A stretch of 64,000 nucleotides of DNA from Arhodomonas sp052060015. GTDB taxonomy: Bacteria; Pseudomonadota; Gammaproteobacteria; Nitrococcales; Nitrococcaceae. Each line of letters starts with the position of its first letter. Within the stretch, counting starts at the first letter, position 1. Shown one piece after another: positions 1-8,661 of the stretch. The DNA lies in NCBI RefSeq assembly GCF_052060015.1, contig NZ_JBPODZ010000012.1, positions 8,378-72,377 of the forward strand, written 5' to 3'. The notes beneath the pieces were generated by a model, which was given only the letters and a program-made list of their open reading frames with translations, did not search any database and was not told where the DNA came from. The position numbers and the translations under genes are program-made.

Positions 1-37
1 TCAGTTCGAAACGGGCGAGTGCGGCATCAAGGCTCAT
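1..37 (-). CDS. 5' end of an unidentified gene leaving the window
   Basis: Reading leftward, an ATG at 37-35 opens an uninterrupted frame (M-S-L-D-A-A-L-A-R-F-E-L) that runs off the left edge. It is divergent from the membrane protein starting at 178, with about 140 bases between them. Only twelve codons are visible, so no family can be named; a gene is inferred from the open frame and the divergent layout only. Confidence 0.4.
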   Translation of the reverse strand, partial: MSLDAALARFEL

Positions 38-177
38 GGGTTCGGTGTCTTTCGGGGGTTCGGGGGTGGCGGCATTGCAAGTCGAGGCCAAGCATGGTGG
101 CGCCGTGGGCGCTCATCAAGGCAGACGGCGTAGGGTTTTCCCCTCGCGTGCCGGCAGGGGTATCCTTGATCGGCTCT

Positions 178-1494
178 ATGCCCGATTCCAGGACGACGAG
201 GAAACAGGCGCGCCGCCGGCTGCGGCGGGCCACTGCGGGGGTGGCGTTGGCCCTGGCCATGGCAGCGGCGGGGGTGCACGCCTTCGCGCCTGTGGTGCCC
301 ATGGCCGCCGCGGGCCTGCCGGCCTGGCTGGCCACCGCACTCCTATGGCCGGACGTGGCCCGCCGCACCCGGATCCAGGCGCTAGCCCTGCTCGGCGCCG
401 GCGGCCTGGGCTTTGCCTGGACCCTCGCCTGGGGAGCCGCCCCCGCCTGGGGCACGGCGCTGTCGGGCAACGCCGCACTCATCGGCATGCTCGCCGCGGT
501 GGGCTTTCTCCGCCTCATCGCCGCTCCGCAGGGGGAGCAGGAACGCCTGCCGTCGGGGCGGCGCGGCATCGGAGGGACGCTGCTCGGCCTGCACCTCTTT
601 GGTGCTGTGATCAATATCTCCACGGTGTTCATCATGGGCCATCGCATGGCCCGGGAAGGTCGGCTTGACGATCAGCAGCTACGGGTGCTTACCCGGGGGT
701 TCGCCGCGGCGGCGTTTTGGTCGCCGTTTTTCGCCGCCATGGCCGCGGCGCTTACGTATGCCCCCGGCGCCCGGTTGGACCAGATCATCCTGGTGGGGCT
801 GCCGCTTGCGGTGGTGGCGCTGATGGTCACCGCGGTGGAGCTGGACCGGGAGCCGCTGGAGGATTTCCGCGGCTATCCGCTGCACCCGCGCAGCCTCGCG
901 CTGCCGGCGGTGCTGGCGGCGGTGATCCTGTTCGTCCATTCCCGGGCCCCGGAGCTGTCCGTGCTCGGCATCATCACGGTGTTCGCGCCGTTGCTCACCG
1001 CCGTGCTCCTGCCGTTTCGGGAGCAGCGACCGGCCTGGCTACTCGGCCGCCAGGTGACCGCCCGCCTGCCGTTGATGGCCAATGAGCTGACGTTGTTCCT
1101 CTCTGCCGGCGTGCTTGCCGGCGGGCTCGCCGGGGTGGTGGATACCTTCGGTGGTTGGGTGCCTTTCGCCGCATTCGGCGGCTGGCAGGCAGGGGTGGTG
1201 CTGGCGATCATGGTGTTGATGGCCCTGCTGGGGGTGCACCCGGTCATCGGCATCGCTGCCTTCGGCACGCTGCTGGCGCCCCTGGACCCGGACCCGAGCC
1301 TTCTGGCGATGACCTTTGTCGCGAGCTGGGCCATCGGCGTCACTGTCAGCCCGCTGTCCGGGCTCAATCTCGCCCTCCAGGGGGCCTACGATATCGCCCC
1401 CGGCCGGGTGCTGCGGGCGAACTGGCGTTACGGCGTGATCATGGTGTCGGTGAGCACCCTCGCGTTCATGCTCTATTATCGGCTGGTGGGGTGA
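178..1494 (+). CDS. multi-pass inner membrane protein, unidentified permease-like
   Basis: The 438-residue product is strongly hydrophobic with roughly 10-12 predicted membrane spans. It begins with a basic cytoplasmic leader (several Arg and Lys before the first span). Two amphipathic basic/acidic loops interrupt the spans, around the R-M-A-R-E-G-R-L-D-D segment and the E-L-D-R-E-P-L-E-D segment. The C-terminal half has small-residue-rich helices with G-V-H-P-V-I-G and S-P-L-S-G-L-N, reminiscent of ion-transporter-superfamily permeases, but I cannot assign a substrate. ATG 178 is chosen because the frame upstream reads as non-membrane low-complexity sequence; in-frame GTG 148 and TTG 166 are alternatives. 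The gene is convergent with lexA, whose end is 10 bases away. Confidence 0.75.
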   Translation: MPDSRTTRKQARRRLRRATAGVALALAMAAAGVHAFAPVVPMAAAGLPAWLATALLWPDVARRTRIQALALLGAGGLGFAWTLAWGAAPAWGTALSGNAALIGMLAAVGFLRLIAAPQGEQERLPSGRRGIGGTLLGLHLFGAVINISTVFIMGHRMAREGRLDDQQLRVLTRGFAAAAFWSPFFAAMAAALTYAPGARLDQIILVGLPLAVVALMVTAVELDREPLEDFRGYPLHPRSLALPAVLAAVILFVHSRAPELSVLGIITVFAPLLTAVLLPFREQRPAWLLGRQVTARLPLMANELTLFLSAGVLAGGLAGVVDTFGGWVPFAAFGGWQAGVVLAIMVLMALLGVHPVIGIAAFGTLLAPLDPDPSLLAMTFVASWAIGVTVSPLSGLNLALQGAYDIAPGRVLRANWRYGVIMVSVSTLAFMLYYRLVG

Positions 1495-1504
1495 GCCCGC
1501 CGCT

Positions 1505-2104
1505 TCAGTGGTAGCGGCGCATCTGCCCTACCACCACCCCCTGGATGGTGACCCGCTCCGGGGCGTAGCGCTGGGGCGCGTAGTCGGCGTTGGCCGGGTG
1601 GAGCACCACCTCGTCGGGGCGTTGCTCAATGCGCTTGAGGGTGGCCGCATCCTCGTCGATGAGCGCCACCACCAGCTCGCCGTTGCGGGCGTGGCCGCGA
1701 TGCTCGACGATGACCCAGTCCCCGTCGTGGATGCCGTCGTCGATCATCGACTCGCCGCGTACCTGGAGGACGTAGCACTCGCTGTTACCGCGAAGCACCT
1801 CCGGGACGGAAATGCGTTCGGTGCCGGGGACGGCCTCGATGGGTTCGCCGGCGGCGATGCGGCCAAGCAGCGGCAGGCCCTCGCCCTCGCGGGCGGCATC
1901 GGTGAGATGAACCCCGCGGCGGCGGCCCTGCATCGGCTCCACCAGGCCGGCCTCCACCAGGGCGATGACGTGCTTGTGCAGCGAACCGCGGGAGCGGAGT
2001 CCGAAATGGCGGCAGATCTCCTCCAGGGTGGGGGCGTGCCCGTCGCGGGCGCAATCCTGCAGGAAGGCGAGGATATCCTGTTGGCGGCGCGTCAGTCCGG
2101 GCAT
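1505..2104 (-). CDS. lexA: LexA SOS repressor
   Basis: The 199-residue protein is the self-cleaving repressor of the SOS response. The N-terminal winged helix opens with L-T-R-R-Q-Q-D-I-L, and the recognition helix lies around residues 28-50. The Ala85-Gly86 cleavage bond sits in R-I-A-A-G-E-P. The catalytic Ser119 is in R-G-E-S-M and the catalytic Lys157 in A-A-T-L-K-R, the normal spacing for LexA. The start at 2104 is set by homology; the frame extends further upstream but that part is not LexA-like. It is divergent from the helicase gene at 2193, with 88 bases between. I did not find a canonical CTGT-N8-ACAG SOS box there, so its operator may be of a different type. Confidence 0.96.
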   Translation of the reverse strand: MPGLTRRQQDILAFLQDCARDGHAPTLEEICRHFGLRSRGSLHKHVIALVEAGLVEPMQGRRRGVHLTDAAREGEGLPLLGRIAAGEPIEAVPGTERISVPEVLRGNSECYVLQVRGESMIDDGIHDGDWVIVEHRGHARNGELVVALIDEDAATLKRIEQRPDEVVLHPANADYAPQRYAPERVTIQGVVVGQMRRYH

Positions 2105-2192
2105 GGCGCTTCTGGTTCTCCCTCGGTTCTTCTGTTCTGCTATTCTGAGCGGACCACGGCGGTGGCGCAAACTTCGTGAAGCGGAGAGGTCG

Positions 2193-4604
2193 ATGGGCAA
2201 GGTGGCACAGATCCGGGAAGCGCGAACCGAAGACCCCGTCCACCGCCTGGCCGCTCGCTTAAAGGGCAAGTATAGCGCACGGATCACCGGTGAGCTCACC
2301 ATCCCGACCCGGGAAGGGCGCTATGCGGATTTCCCCGACGAGCTCTCCCCGGCGCTGGCCACTGCGCTACGCGCGCGGGGCATGGAGCGGCTCTACAGCC
2401 ACCAGCGCGAGGCCTGGGATCGGATCCGTGCCGGCCGGCACACGGTGGTGGTCACACCTACCGCCTCGGGCAAGACCCTGTGCTACAACCTGCCGGTCCT
2501 GGATGCCGCGCTTAGCAATGGCGCCAAGGCGCTGTATCTCTTCCCCACCAAGGCGCTCTCCCAAGACCAGGTGGCCGAGCTCACCGAGCTCAATCAGGCC
2601 GGCGAATTGGGCATCCGCGCCTATACCTTCGACGGCGACACCCCCGGAGACGCGCGCAAGGCGGTGCGCACCAAGGGGGATATCGTCGTCTCCAACCCGG
2701 ACATGATCCACCAGGGCGTGCTGCCCCATCACACCAAGTGGGCGCAATTCTTCGAGTCGCTGCAGTACGTGGTGATCGACGAGACCCACACCTACCGTGG
2801 GGTGTTTGGTTCCCATGTGGCCAACGTCATCCGGCGGCTGCGTCGAGTGTGTCGGTTCTATGGCTCGGAGCCGGTATTCATCCTCTCCTCGGCGACCATT
2901 GCGAATCCCGCCGAGCTGGCCTCAACCCTGGTGGGGGAACCCGTGGGGGCGATCACCGAGAGCGGGGCGCCGGCGGGAGAGAAGCACCTGCTGCTGTGGA
3001 ATCCCCCGGTGGTGAATCCGGATCTCGGTATCCGCGCCTCGGCGCGCTCGCAGGCGACCCGCATCGCCCGGGCGGCGGTGCGTGGCGGGATGAAGACCAT
3101 CGTCTTTGCCCGTTCGCGGTTGATGGTCGAGGTGATCACCAAGTACCTCAAGGACGTCTTCGATCGGGATCCGCGCAAGCCGACGCGGGTGTCCGCCTAT
3201 CGTGGCGGCTATCTGCCCACCGAACGGCGGGGCACCGAGAAGGCCCTGCGCGGCGGCAAGGTGGATTGCGTCATCGCCACCTCCGCCCTGGAGCTGGGTG
3301 TGGATATCGGCGCCCTGGACGTCTGCGTACTCAATGGCTATCCCGGCACTATCGCCGCCACCTGGCAGCGCCTCGGGCGTGTCGGCCGGCGCAACCGCCC
3401 GGCCCTGGGCGTGCTGGTCGCCTCCAGCGAACCGCTGGACCAGTACATCGTCCGCAACCCGGATTTCTTCCTGGGCGCCTCGCCGGAGCACGCCCGCATC
3501 AGCCCGGACCAGCTGTTGATCCTGCTGGACCACGTCCGCTGCGCCGCCTTCGAGCTGCCCTTCCGCGCCGGCGAGCGCTTCGGCGGTGAAGACCTGGAGA
3601 CACTCCTCGACTATCTCGCCGAGCAGGGGGTGCTCCACCGCGAGGCGGACACCTGGCACTGGATCGAGGACAGCTATCCCGCCAACGCGGTAAGTCTGCG
3701 CTCGGTGGCCGAGGGCAACTTCGTGGTGGTGGATACCACCGATGGCGGGCGCCGGATCATCGCCGAGGTGGACTACTCCAGCGCCGCCGAGACCCTCTAC
3801 GAGGGGGCCATCTACCTGGTCCAGGCGAGCCCCTACCAGGTGGAGGAGCTGGACTGGACGGGCCGCAAGGCCTATGTGCGTGAGACCCGGGTGGACTACT
3901 ACACCGATGCCATCGATTACACGCGCCTGAAGATCCTGGAGAACTTCGAGGCCGCGCGGGCGAGACGCGCGGAGACCGCCCACGGCGAGGTGCACCTGGT
4001 CCGGCGCATTGCCGGCTACAAGAAGATCCGCTATTACACCCATGAGAACGTCGGCTTCGGGAACATCGATCTGCCGGACCAGGAGATGCACACCACCGCG
4101 GTGTGGTGGCAGGTGGCGCCGCACGCCCTGGCTGCCGCGCTTCCGGGCCGCCAGGAGGCCATCGACGGCTTCCTCGGGGCGGCGTATGCGATGCACCACG
4201 TGGCGGCGCTGCGGGTGATGGCCGAGCCCAATGACCTGGGCCGCGCCGTCGGCGACGGCGATGCCCGCTGGTTCGCCACCGTGGGCCCGGCGGGGCGTGG
4301 CAGCCTGCGCACCCTGGACGGCGGTGAGCTCGATCCGGAAGAGCAGCGCCACTTCCGGCCGGCGGTGTTCCTCTACGACAATTACCCCGGTGGCGTGGGG
4401 CTCTCCGAGCCCCTGTACCGCCGCCGCGACGACGTGGTCCGTGACGCCCGGGAGCTGGTGGCCGCCTGCGGCTGCGACCACGGCTGTCCCGGCTGTGTGG
4501 GCCCCATCCTGGCCTCGGACGAGGTCCGGGGTTTCTCCCCCAAGGGCGCGGCGCTGACCGTGCTGGACCTTTTTGGCGACCATGAACCTGAAGTCCCGGC
4601 TTGA
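2193..4604 (+). CDS. mrfA: DEAD/DEAH-box helicase with C-terminal Cys cluster, MrfA (YprA)-like
   Basis: The 803-residue superfamily 2 helicase carries a P-loop T-A-S-G-K-T near residue 90, a DETH Walker B box, a S-A-T motif III, and motif VI near Q-R-L-G-R-V-G-R-R. The C-terminal DUF1998-type metal-binding region has four cysteines (759, 761, 765, 768; C-G-C-D-H-G-C-P-G-C). This is the architecture of Bacillus MrfA, a helicase used with the exonuclease MrfB in mitomycin C lesion repair. The start at ATG 2193 follows a GGAGAGG ribosome site. The next gene is an MrfB-like nuclease overlapping its end, and lexA is divergent, so a DNA repair role is likely. Function by homology only. Confidence 0.9.
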   Translation: MGKVAQIREARTEDPVHRLAARLKGKYSARITGELTIPTREGRYADFPDELSPALATALRARGMERLYSHQREAWDRIRAGRHTVVVTPTASGKTLCYNLPVLDAALSNGAKALYLFPTKALSQDQVAELTELNQAGELGIRAYTFDGDTPGDARKAVRTKGDIVVSNPDMIHQGVLPHHTKWAQFFESLQYVVIDETHTYRGVFGSHVANVIRRLRRVCRFYGSEPVFILSSATIANPAELASTLVGEPVGAITESGAPAGEKHLLLWNPPVVNPDLGIRASARSQATRIARAAVRGGMKTIVFARSRLMVEVITKYLKDVFDRDPRKPTRVSAYRGGYLPTERRGTEKALRGGKVDCVIATSALELGVDIGALDVCVLNGYPGTIAATWQRLGRVGRRNRPALGVLVASSEPLDQYIVRNPDFFLGASPEHARISPDQLLILLDHVRCAAFELPFRAGERFGGEDLETLLDYLAEQGVLHREADTWHWIEDSYPANAVSLRSVAEGNFVVVDTTDGGRRIIAEVDYSSAAETLYEGAIYLVQASPYQVEELDWTGRKAYVRETRVDYYTDAIDYTRLKILENFEAARARRAETAHGEVHLVRRIAGYKKIRYYTHENVGFGNIDLPDQEMHTTAVWWQVAPHALAAALPGRQEAIDGFLGAAYAMHHVAALRVMAEPNDLGRAVGDGDARWFATVGPAGRGSLRTLDGGELDPEEQRHFRPAVFLYDNYPGGVGLSEPLYRRRDDVVRDARELVAACGCDHGCPGCVGPILASDEVRGFSPKGAALTVLDLFGDHEPEVPA

Positions 4605-5841
4605 CGCCCTGCGTCGCCAGGCGGGCGCCGATGCGGCCGCGGCCGAACCGCGGGCGGCCGATAGCGCGCTGGCGGAGCGGCTACGTCGACTGGGTCGCGG
4701 CCGAGGCACGGCGGGCGGGCCGCCCGCGGTCACGCCGGAGGTAGTGGCGGGGCATCTGGGCGGTGAGGCCCTGGAGGACGGGGTCGTCCGTGTCACCCGG
4801 CGGTTGCCCCTGCCCGATGCCGTGCCACGCGATGATGGAGGTGTGCTGCCGGGCATCGGCGCTTTCCCCGGGGAGCGGGCGGTGTTCCTGGACACCGAGA
4901 CCAGCGGCCTCGCCGGTGGTACCGGCACCGTGGCCTACCTGGTGGGCCTCGCCCGCATCGATAGCGGTGCGCTGGTCGCCGATCAGTTCCTCATGACCCG
5001 CTTCGGCCACGAGCCCGCCTTGCTGGCGGCGGTGCGGGCCGCCCTCGGGGACGACGCAGTACTGGTGAGCTACAACGGCCGTAGCTTTGATGCGCCGTTG
5101 CTCCGCGACCGCTTTCGACTGGCCGGCCAGGATCATCGCCTGGAGGAGAGCGGCCACGCGGACCTACTGCATCCCGTGCGGCGGTTGTTCCGCCACACCT
5201 GGCCGGACTGCCGCCTGGCCACCGCGGAGGAGCGGCTGCTGGGACTGCACCGGCAGGGGGATCTGCCCGGCAGTGCGGCGCCGCTGGTGTGGTCCGAGCT
5301 CCTGCGCCTGGGGCGAATGACCGACCTGCCCCGGGTGCTGGAGCATAACCGCCGGGACCTGCTTTCCCTGGCGGCCCTGTGGCCGCTGCTGGCCGATGCC
5401 TTTCGTGCTCCCCATGCCCTGGGGGCCTCGCCCCTGGCGGCGGCCCGGGCCTGGTACCACTGGGGCGAGGAGGGGAGGGCCCGTTCGGTGCTGGAATACA
5501 GCCCCGGGCTGGATACCCCGGCACGCCGTGAGCTCGCCCGCCTTCGCCGCCGCGCCGGCGATTGGCAGGGTGCCCGGCGGCTGTGGGAGGACCTGGCGGC
5601 GGAGGGGGATCACCATGCGGTGGAGGCGCTGGCCAAGTACTACGAGCACGTCCGGCGGGACTGGGACGGCGCCCTCGCCTGGACCGGCCGGCTGCCGCCG
5701 GGCCCGGCGGTCGCCCATCGGCGCCGCCGTATCGAGCGCAAGCGCGGCGGTGCCCAGCGGGAGCTCTTCGCCGGGGAGATGGGCGCCGGCGGCGCTTTGG
5801 CCTATCCTCGGGGAGAGGGGGAAGACACGGACAGCCGATGA
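4582..5841 (+). CDS. mrfB: RNase H-fold exonuclease, MrfB (YprB)-like
   Basis: The start overlaps the end of the helicase gene by 23 bases, indicating translational coupling; an in-frame TTG at 4573 is an alternative start. The DEDDh exonuclease signature is complete: D-T-E in F-L-D-T-E-T-S-G (residues 107 and 109 counted from the TTG), an aspartate at 173 in Y-N-G-R-S-F-D, and H-N-R-R-D with Asp262. The C-terminal third is Arg/Ala-rich and helical, resembling TPR-type repeats. Bacillus MrfB is a metal-dependent DEDD exonuclease acting after MrfA in mitomycin repair. The pairing and active-site layout support the same role here, though no substrate can be read from sequence. It is followed 8 bases later by a CbpM-like gene. 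Confidence 0.88.
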   Translation: MNLKSRLDALRRQAGADAAAAEPRAADSALAERLRRLGRGRGTAGGPPAVTPEVVAGHLGGEALEDGVVRVTRRLPLPDAVPRDDGGVLPGIGAFPGERAVFLDTETSGLAGGTGTVAYLVGLARIDSGALVADQFLMTRFGHEPALLAAVRAALGDDAVLVSYNGRSFDAPLLRDRFRLAGQDHRLEESGHADLLHPVRRLFRHTWPDCRLATAEERLLGLHRQGDLPGSAAPLVWSELLRLGRMTDLPRVLEHNRRDLLSLAALWPLLADAFRAPHALGASPLAAARAWYHWGEEGRARSVLEYSPGLDTPARRELARLRRRAGDWQGARRLWEDLAAEGDHHAVEALAKYYEHVRRDWDGALAWTGRLPPGPAVAHRRRRIERKRGGAQRELFAGEMGAGGALAYPRGEGEDTDSR

Positions 5842-5849
5842 GGTGAGTC

Positions 5850-6149
5850 ATGAGGGAGCATGAGGCCAGCGCGCTGAGTGGCGTGATCCTGGAGCATACC
5901 GAGGGATGGACCCTGGACGATGTCTGCGGCCTCTGTCGGGTGGAGCAGCGCTGGGTGATCTCTTTGGTCGACGAGGGGGTGGTCGAGCCGGCAGGGGGGA
6001 GCCGACCGCCGGAATGGCGCTTCCCCGGTGATGCCGTGGTCCGGGTGCAGCGCGCCGCCCGGCTGATGCGGGATCTCGGGCTTAACGCCCCGGGTGCGGC
6101 GTTGGCGTTGGAGCTCATGGAACAGCTCGGCGACTCGCAGCGACCCTAG
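5850..6149 (+). CDS. cbpM: CbpM-like MerR-family chaperone modulator
   Basis: The 99-residue helical protein contains a MerR-type winged helix (W-T-L-D-D-V-C-G-L-C, then a V-V-E-P-A-G wing) and a C-terminal helix pair, as in CbpM, the modulator of the DnaJ-like co-chaperone CbpA. Start ATG 5850 has a GAGGTGAG ribosome site. Unusually there is no cbpA next to it, so the partner must be elsewhere or the protein is a stand-alone small MerR-like regulator. It ends overlapping by 4 bases the end of the convergent Lrp gene. Confidence 0.72.
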   Translation: MREHEASALSGVILEHTEGWTLDDVCGLCRVEQRWVISLVDEGVVEPAGGSRPPEWRFPGDAVVRVQRAARLMRDLGLNAPGAALALELMEQLGDSQRP

Positions 6150-6640
6150 GAGGCCTCCCCGAGCTGGGCCAGGGGCACCGCTGTGGTCTCCTTGAGCCGC
6201 TGCAGCAGGATGTTGGACCGCACACTCGCCACCATGGACAGCTCGAGCAGGCCGTGGAGCAGGAAATCCGAGAAGCGCTCCAGGTCCGGCGCCACCACGC
6301 GCATCAGGTAGTCCGAGTCCCCGCTCACCGCCCAGCACTCCAGCACCTCCGGGTAGTCGGCCACCGCGCGGGCGAATTCCGCCGCGGATCCCGCGCCGTG
6401 CTGCTCCAGGGAGACGTTGACGAAGGCCATCACCCCCAGTCCCACCCGGCCGCGATCGAGCAGCCCCACATAGCCGCGGATCACCCCGGCCGTTTCCAGG
6501 CGCTTCAGCCGCCGCTGGCACTGGGAAGGGGAGAGATGGACGCGCTCGGAGAGCTCCACGCTGGAGAGCCGGGCATCGTCCTGGATGGCGGTGAGCAGGC
6601 GGCGGTCATAGGTGTCAAAGGAGATCTCGTGCATGGTCAT
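6146..6640 (-). CDS. Lrp/AsnC-family transcriptional regulator
   Basis: The 164-residue protein has the AsnC helix-turn-helix (L-S-E-R-V-H-L-S-P-S-Q-C-Q-R-R-L-K-R-L) followed by an RAM ligand-binding domain (A-V-S-G-D-S-D-Y-L-M-R-V). The start may be 6640 (M-T-M-H) or 6634. It is divergent from the 4-hydroxyphenylpyruvate dioxygenase gene, separated by about 130 bases. It is therefore probably a local regulator of tyrosine/phenylalanine breakdown, responding to an aromatic amino acid. That regulatory link is inferred from position. Confidence 0.9.
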   Translation of the reverse strand: MTMHEISFDTYDRRLLTAIQDDARLSSVELSERVHLSPSQCQRRLKRLETAGVIRGYVGLLDRGRVGLGVMAFVNVSLEQHGAGSAAEFARAVADYPEVLECWAVSGDSDYLMRVVAPDLERFSDFLLHGLLELSMVASVRSNILLQRLKETTAVPLAQLGEAS

Positions 6641-6769
6641 TGCGTTTTGATCCGTATCAATGCAGGAAATCTGCATATTCTTTCCTCTGCTGCGCCAATC
6701 TGCAAAAACCCCGCGACCCTCCGGCGGTATTCTGGTCGTCACATCCAGGTCGAGGGGAAGGAGGTCGTC

Positions 6770-7855
6770 ATGACCGCCACTGCCGAGAATCTCCGCCTCT
6801 GGGACAACCCGGTGGGCACCGATGGCTTCGAGTTCGTGGAGTTCACCGCGCCGGAGCCCGATGAGCTAAAGGCCCTGTTCCGCCGCATGGGCTTTGTCGA
6901 GGTGGCACGCCACCGGCGCAAGGCGGTGAGCCTGTTCCGCCAGGGCGGTATCAACTTCATCGTCAACGCTGAGCCCGACGGCCAGGCCGCGGACTTCGCC
7001 CGGGAGCACGGCCCCTGCGCCAATGCCATGGCGTTCCGTGTCCACGACGCCGCAGCGGCCATGGACGAGCTGGTGGCCCGCGGCGCGAGGCCGGTGGCCG
7101 CCAAGGCCGGTCCCATGGAGCTCAACATACCCGCCATCGAGGGCATCGGCGGTGCCCTGATCTACCTGGTGGACCTCTACGGCCAGCGCTCCATTTACGA
7201 CGTGGACTTTGTGCCCATCGAGGGGGTGGACCCGGAGCCTGCCGGGGTGGGTCTCACCTATATCGACCACCTGACCCACAACGTGGGACGCGGGCGGATG
7301 GATCACTGGGCGCGCTACTACGAGGATCTGTTCAATTTCCGCGAGCTCCGCTATTTCGACATCGAGGGCAAGCGCACCGGCCTGCATTCCCGGGCGATGA
7401 CCAGCCCGGACGGCAAGATCCGCATCCCCATCAACGAGTCGGCGGACGAGAGGAGCCAGATCGAGGAATTCCTGCAGGAGTACAACGGCGAGGGCATTCA
7501 GCACATCGCCCTGGGTACCGATGACATCTGCGCCACCGTGGACCGACTGCGGGACAACGACCTCGGTCTGATGAACACGCCGGATACCTATTACGAGAGG
7601 GTCAATGAGCGAGTGCCCGGCCACGGCGAAGACCTGGAGGCGTTGCGCGAACGCAGCATCCTCATCGACGGTGCCCCTACCAAGGGTCAGGGCCTGCTGC
7701 TGCAGATCTTCAGCGAGACGGTGATCGGGCCGATCTTCTTCGAGTTCATCCAGCGCAAGGGCAACGAGGGCTTCGGCGAGGGCAACTTTCAGGCGCTGTT
7801 CGAGTCCATTGAGGAGGATCAGATCCGAAGGGGCGTCCTCGACGACGATGCGTAA
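6770..7855 (+). CDS. hppD: 4-hydroxyphenylpyruvate dioxygenase
   Basis: The 361-residue non-haem Fe(II) enzyme converts 4-hydroxyphenylpyruvate, O2 to homogentisate in tyrosine catabolism. It has two vicinal-oxygen-chelate domains. The iron ligands are visible: His in Y-I-D-H-L-T-H-N-V, His in G-I-Q-H-I-A-L-G-T, and Glu in F-F-E-F-I-Q-R-K-G near the C-terminus. Length is normal for the bacterial family. The start at ATG 6770 is preceded by GGGGAAGGAGG. No homogentisate dioxygenase or fumarylacetoacetase lies nearby, so the rest of the pathway is elsewhere. Its likely regulator is the divergent Lrp gene. Confidence 0.96.
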   Translation: MTATAENLRLWDNPVGTDGFEFVEFTAPEPDELKALFRRMGFVEVARHRRKAVSLFRQGGINFIVNAEPDGQAADFAREHGPCANAMAFRVHDAAAAMDELVARGARPVAAKAGPMELNIPAIEGIGGALIYLVDLYGQRSIYDVDFVPIEGVDPEPAGVGLTYIDHLTHNVGRGRMDHWARYYEDLFNFRELRYFDIEGKRTGLHSRAMTSPDGKIRIPINESADERSQIEEFLQEYNGEGIQHIALGTDDICATVDRLRDNDLGLMNTPDTYYERVNERVPGHGEDLEALRERSILIDGAPTKGQGLLLQIFSETVIGPIFFEFIQRKGNEGFGEGNFQALFESIEEDQIRRGVLDDDA

Positions 7856-8367
7856 TGGATGAGCAGGCCCGCGGCCAGCGCCGCATGGGCTGGGGCATGA
7901 TGGCCGCCTTCTGGGTCCTCGCCCTCGGGATGGGAACTTGGTGGTTCCAGGGGATGGTCGCCGAGCGTTACAACCCCAACGCCCAACTGGCGAGCGGGGA
8001 GCCCGGTGAGCCGGTGGTGCTGGAGCGCAACCGCTCCGGACACTTCGTCGCTACCGGCCATATCAACGGTGAGCCGGTGCAGTTCCTCGTGGATACCGGG
8101 GCCACCTACGTCTCGGTGCCCCGGCAGATCGCCGCACGGCTGGATTTGGAACAGGGCCGGGCGGTGACGTTCCGCACCGCCAACGGACGGGTCCGCGGCC
8201 ATCTCACCAACCTGGAGTCCGTGCGCCTCGGTGGCCTTGAGGCCCGAGACGTCCGCGGCTCCATCAATCCCGGGTTGGACGGGGAGACCGCCCTGCTCGG
8301 GATGAGCTACCTGGATCGTTTCGACCTGGAGTTCCGCGACCGGCGGATGGTCCTACACCCCCGCTGA
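7855..8367 (+). CDS. membrane-anchored retropepsin-like aspartic protease (TIGR02281-type)
   Basis: The 170-residue protein has one N-terminal membrane span (about residues 11-30) and a periplasmic retropepsin-fold domain. The single catalytic motif D-T-G-A lies in F-L-V-D-T-G-A-T-Y-V-S-V-P, and a conserved L-L-G-M-S-Y-L-D-R-F segment sits near the end, typical of clan AA proteases that act as homodimers. Its ATG overlaps the hppD stop by one base, so it is probably co-transcribed with hppD, though no functional link to tyrosine catabolism is apparent. Confidence 0.88.
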   Translation: MDEQARGQRRMGWGMMAAFWVLALGMGTWWFQGMVAERYNPNAQLASGEPGEPVVLERNRSGHFVATGHINGEPVQFLVDTGATYVSVPRQIAARLDLEQGRAVTFRTANGRVRGHLTNLESVRLGGLEARDVRGSINPGLDGETALLGMSYLDRFDLEFRDRRMVLHPR

Positions 8368-8377
8368 CGGTGTCGGC

Positions 8378-8632
8378 TCAGCGGAGCTGGCTGCGCCGCA
8401 CCCAGCCGGATTCCCCATTGCGGGTGCGCACCCGTACCCAGCGGCCGTCCCGGCCGATCACGCGGACCGGCTCGCCGGCCTCGAGTCGGCGGTGGCGCTC
8501 GCCGCCGGCGCCCGGCGATTCCACCAGATAGGGCTCCGCGTAGGAAGCCTTGCGCTCCTCCGCCAGGGAGATCGCAGGCAGGGCCACGGCAGTGGCCAGG
8601 ATCAGAGAGAGTGCGTGGCGCGACATAAACAC
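8378..8632 (-). CDS. exported small SH3-domain protein
   Basis: The 84-residue protein starts with a signal peptide (hydrophobic stretch A-L-S-L-I-L-A-T-A-V-A-L-P, cleavage likely after S-L-A). The rest is a single bacterial SH3 domain (P-V-R-V-I-G-R-D-G-R-W-V-R-V-R, ending G-W-V-R-R-S-Q-L). Such domains bind cell-wall or peptide ligands in the periplasm. ATG at 8632 or 8626 are both possible. It lies downstream of nadC on the same strand, about 30 bases away. Confidence 0.8.
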   Translation of the reverse strand: MFMSRHALSLILATAVALPAISLAEERKASYAEPYLVESPGAGGERHRRLEAGEPVRVIGRDGRWVRVRTRNGESGWVRRSQLR

Positions 8633-8661
8633 CTCCGTGTGGTCGCTGGGTTGGAAAGGGG

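Noticed and set aside
2105..2192. Possible SOS box between lexA and mrfA
   Set aside because: No CTGT-N8-ACAG or other clear palindrome was found; the nearest candidates match poorly.
2922..4928. A 668-codon open frame on the minus strand opposite the helicase and exonuclease genes
   Set aside because: It is antisense to two well-supported genes, has no recognisable domain, and long antisense frames are common in GC-rich genes with this codon bias.
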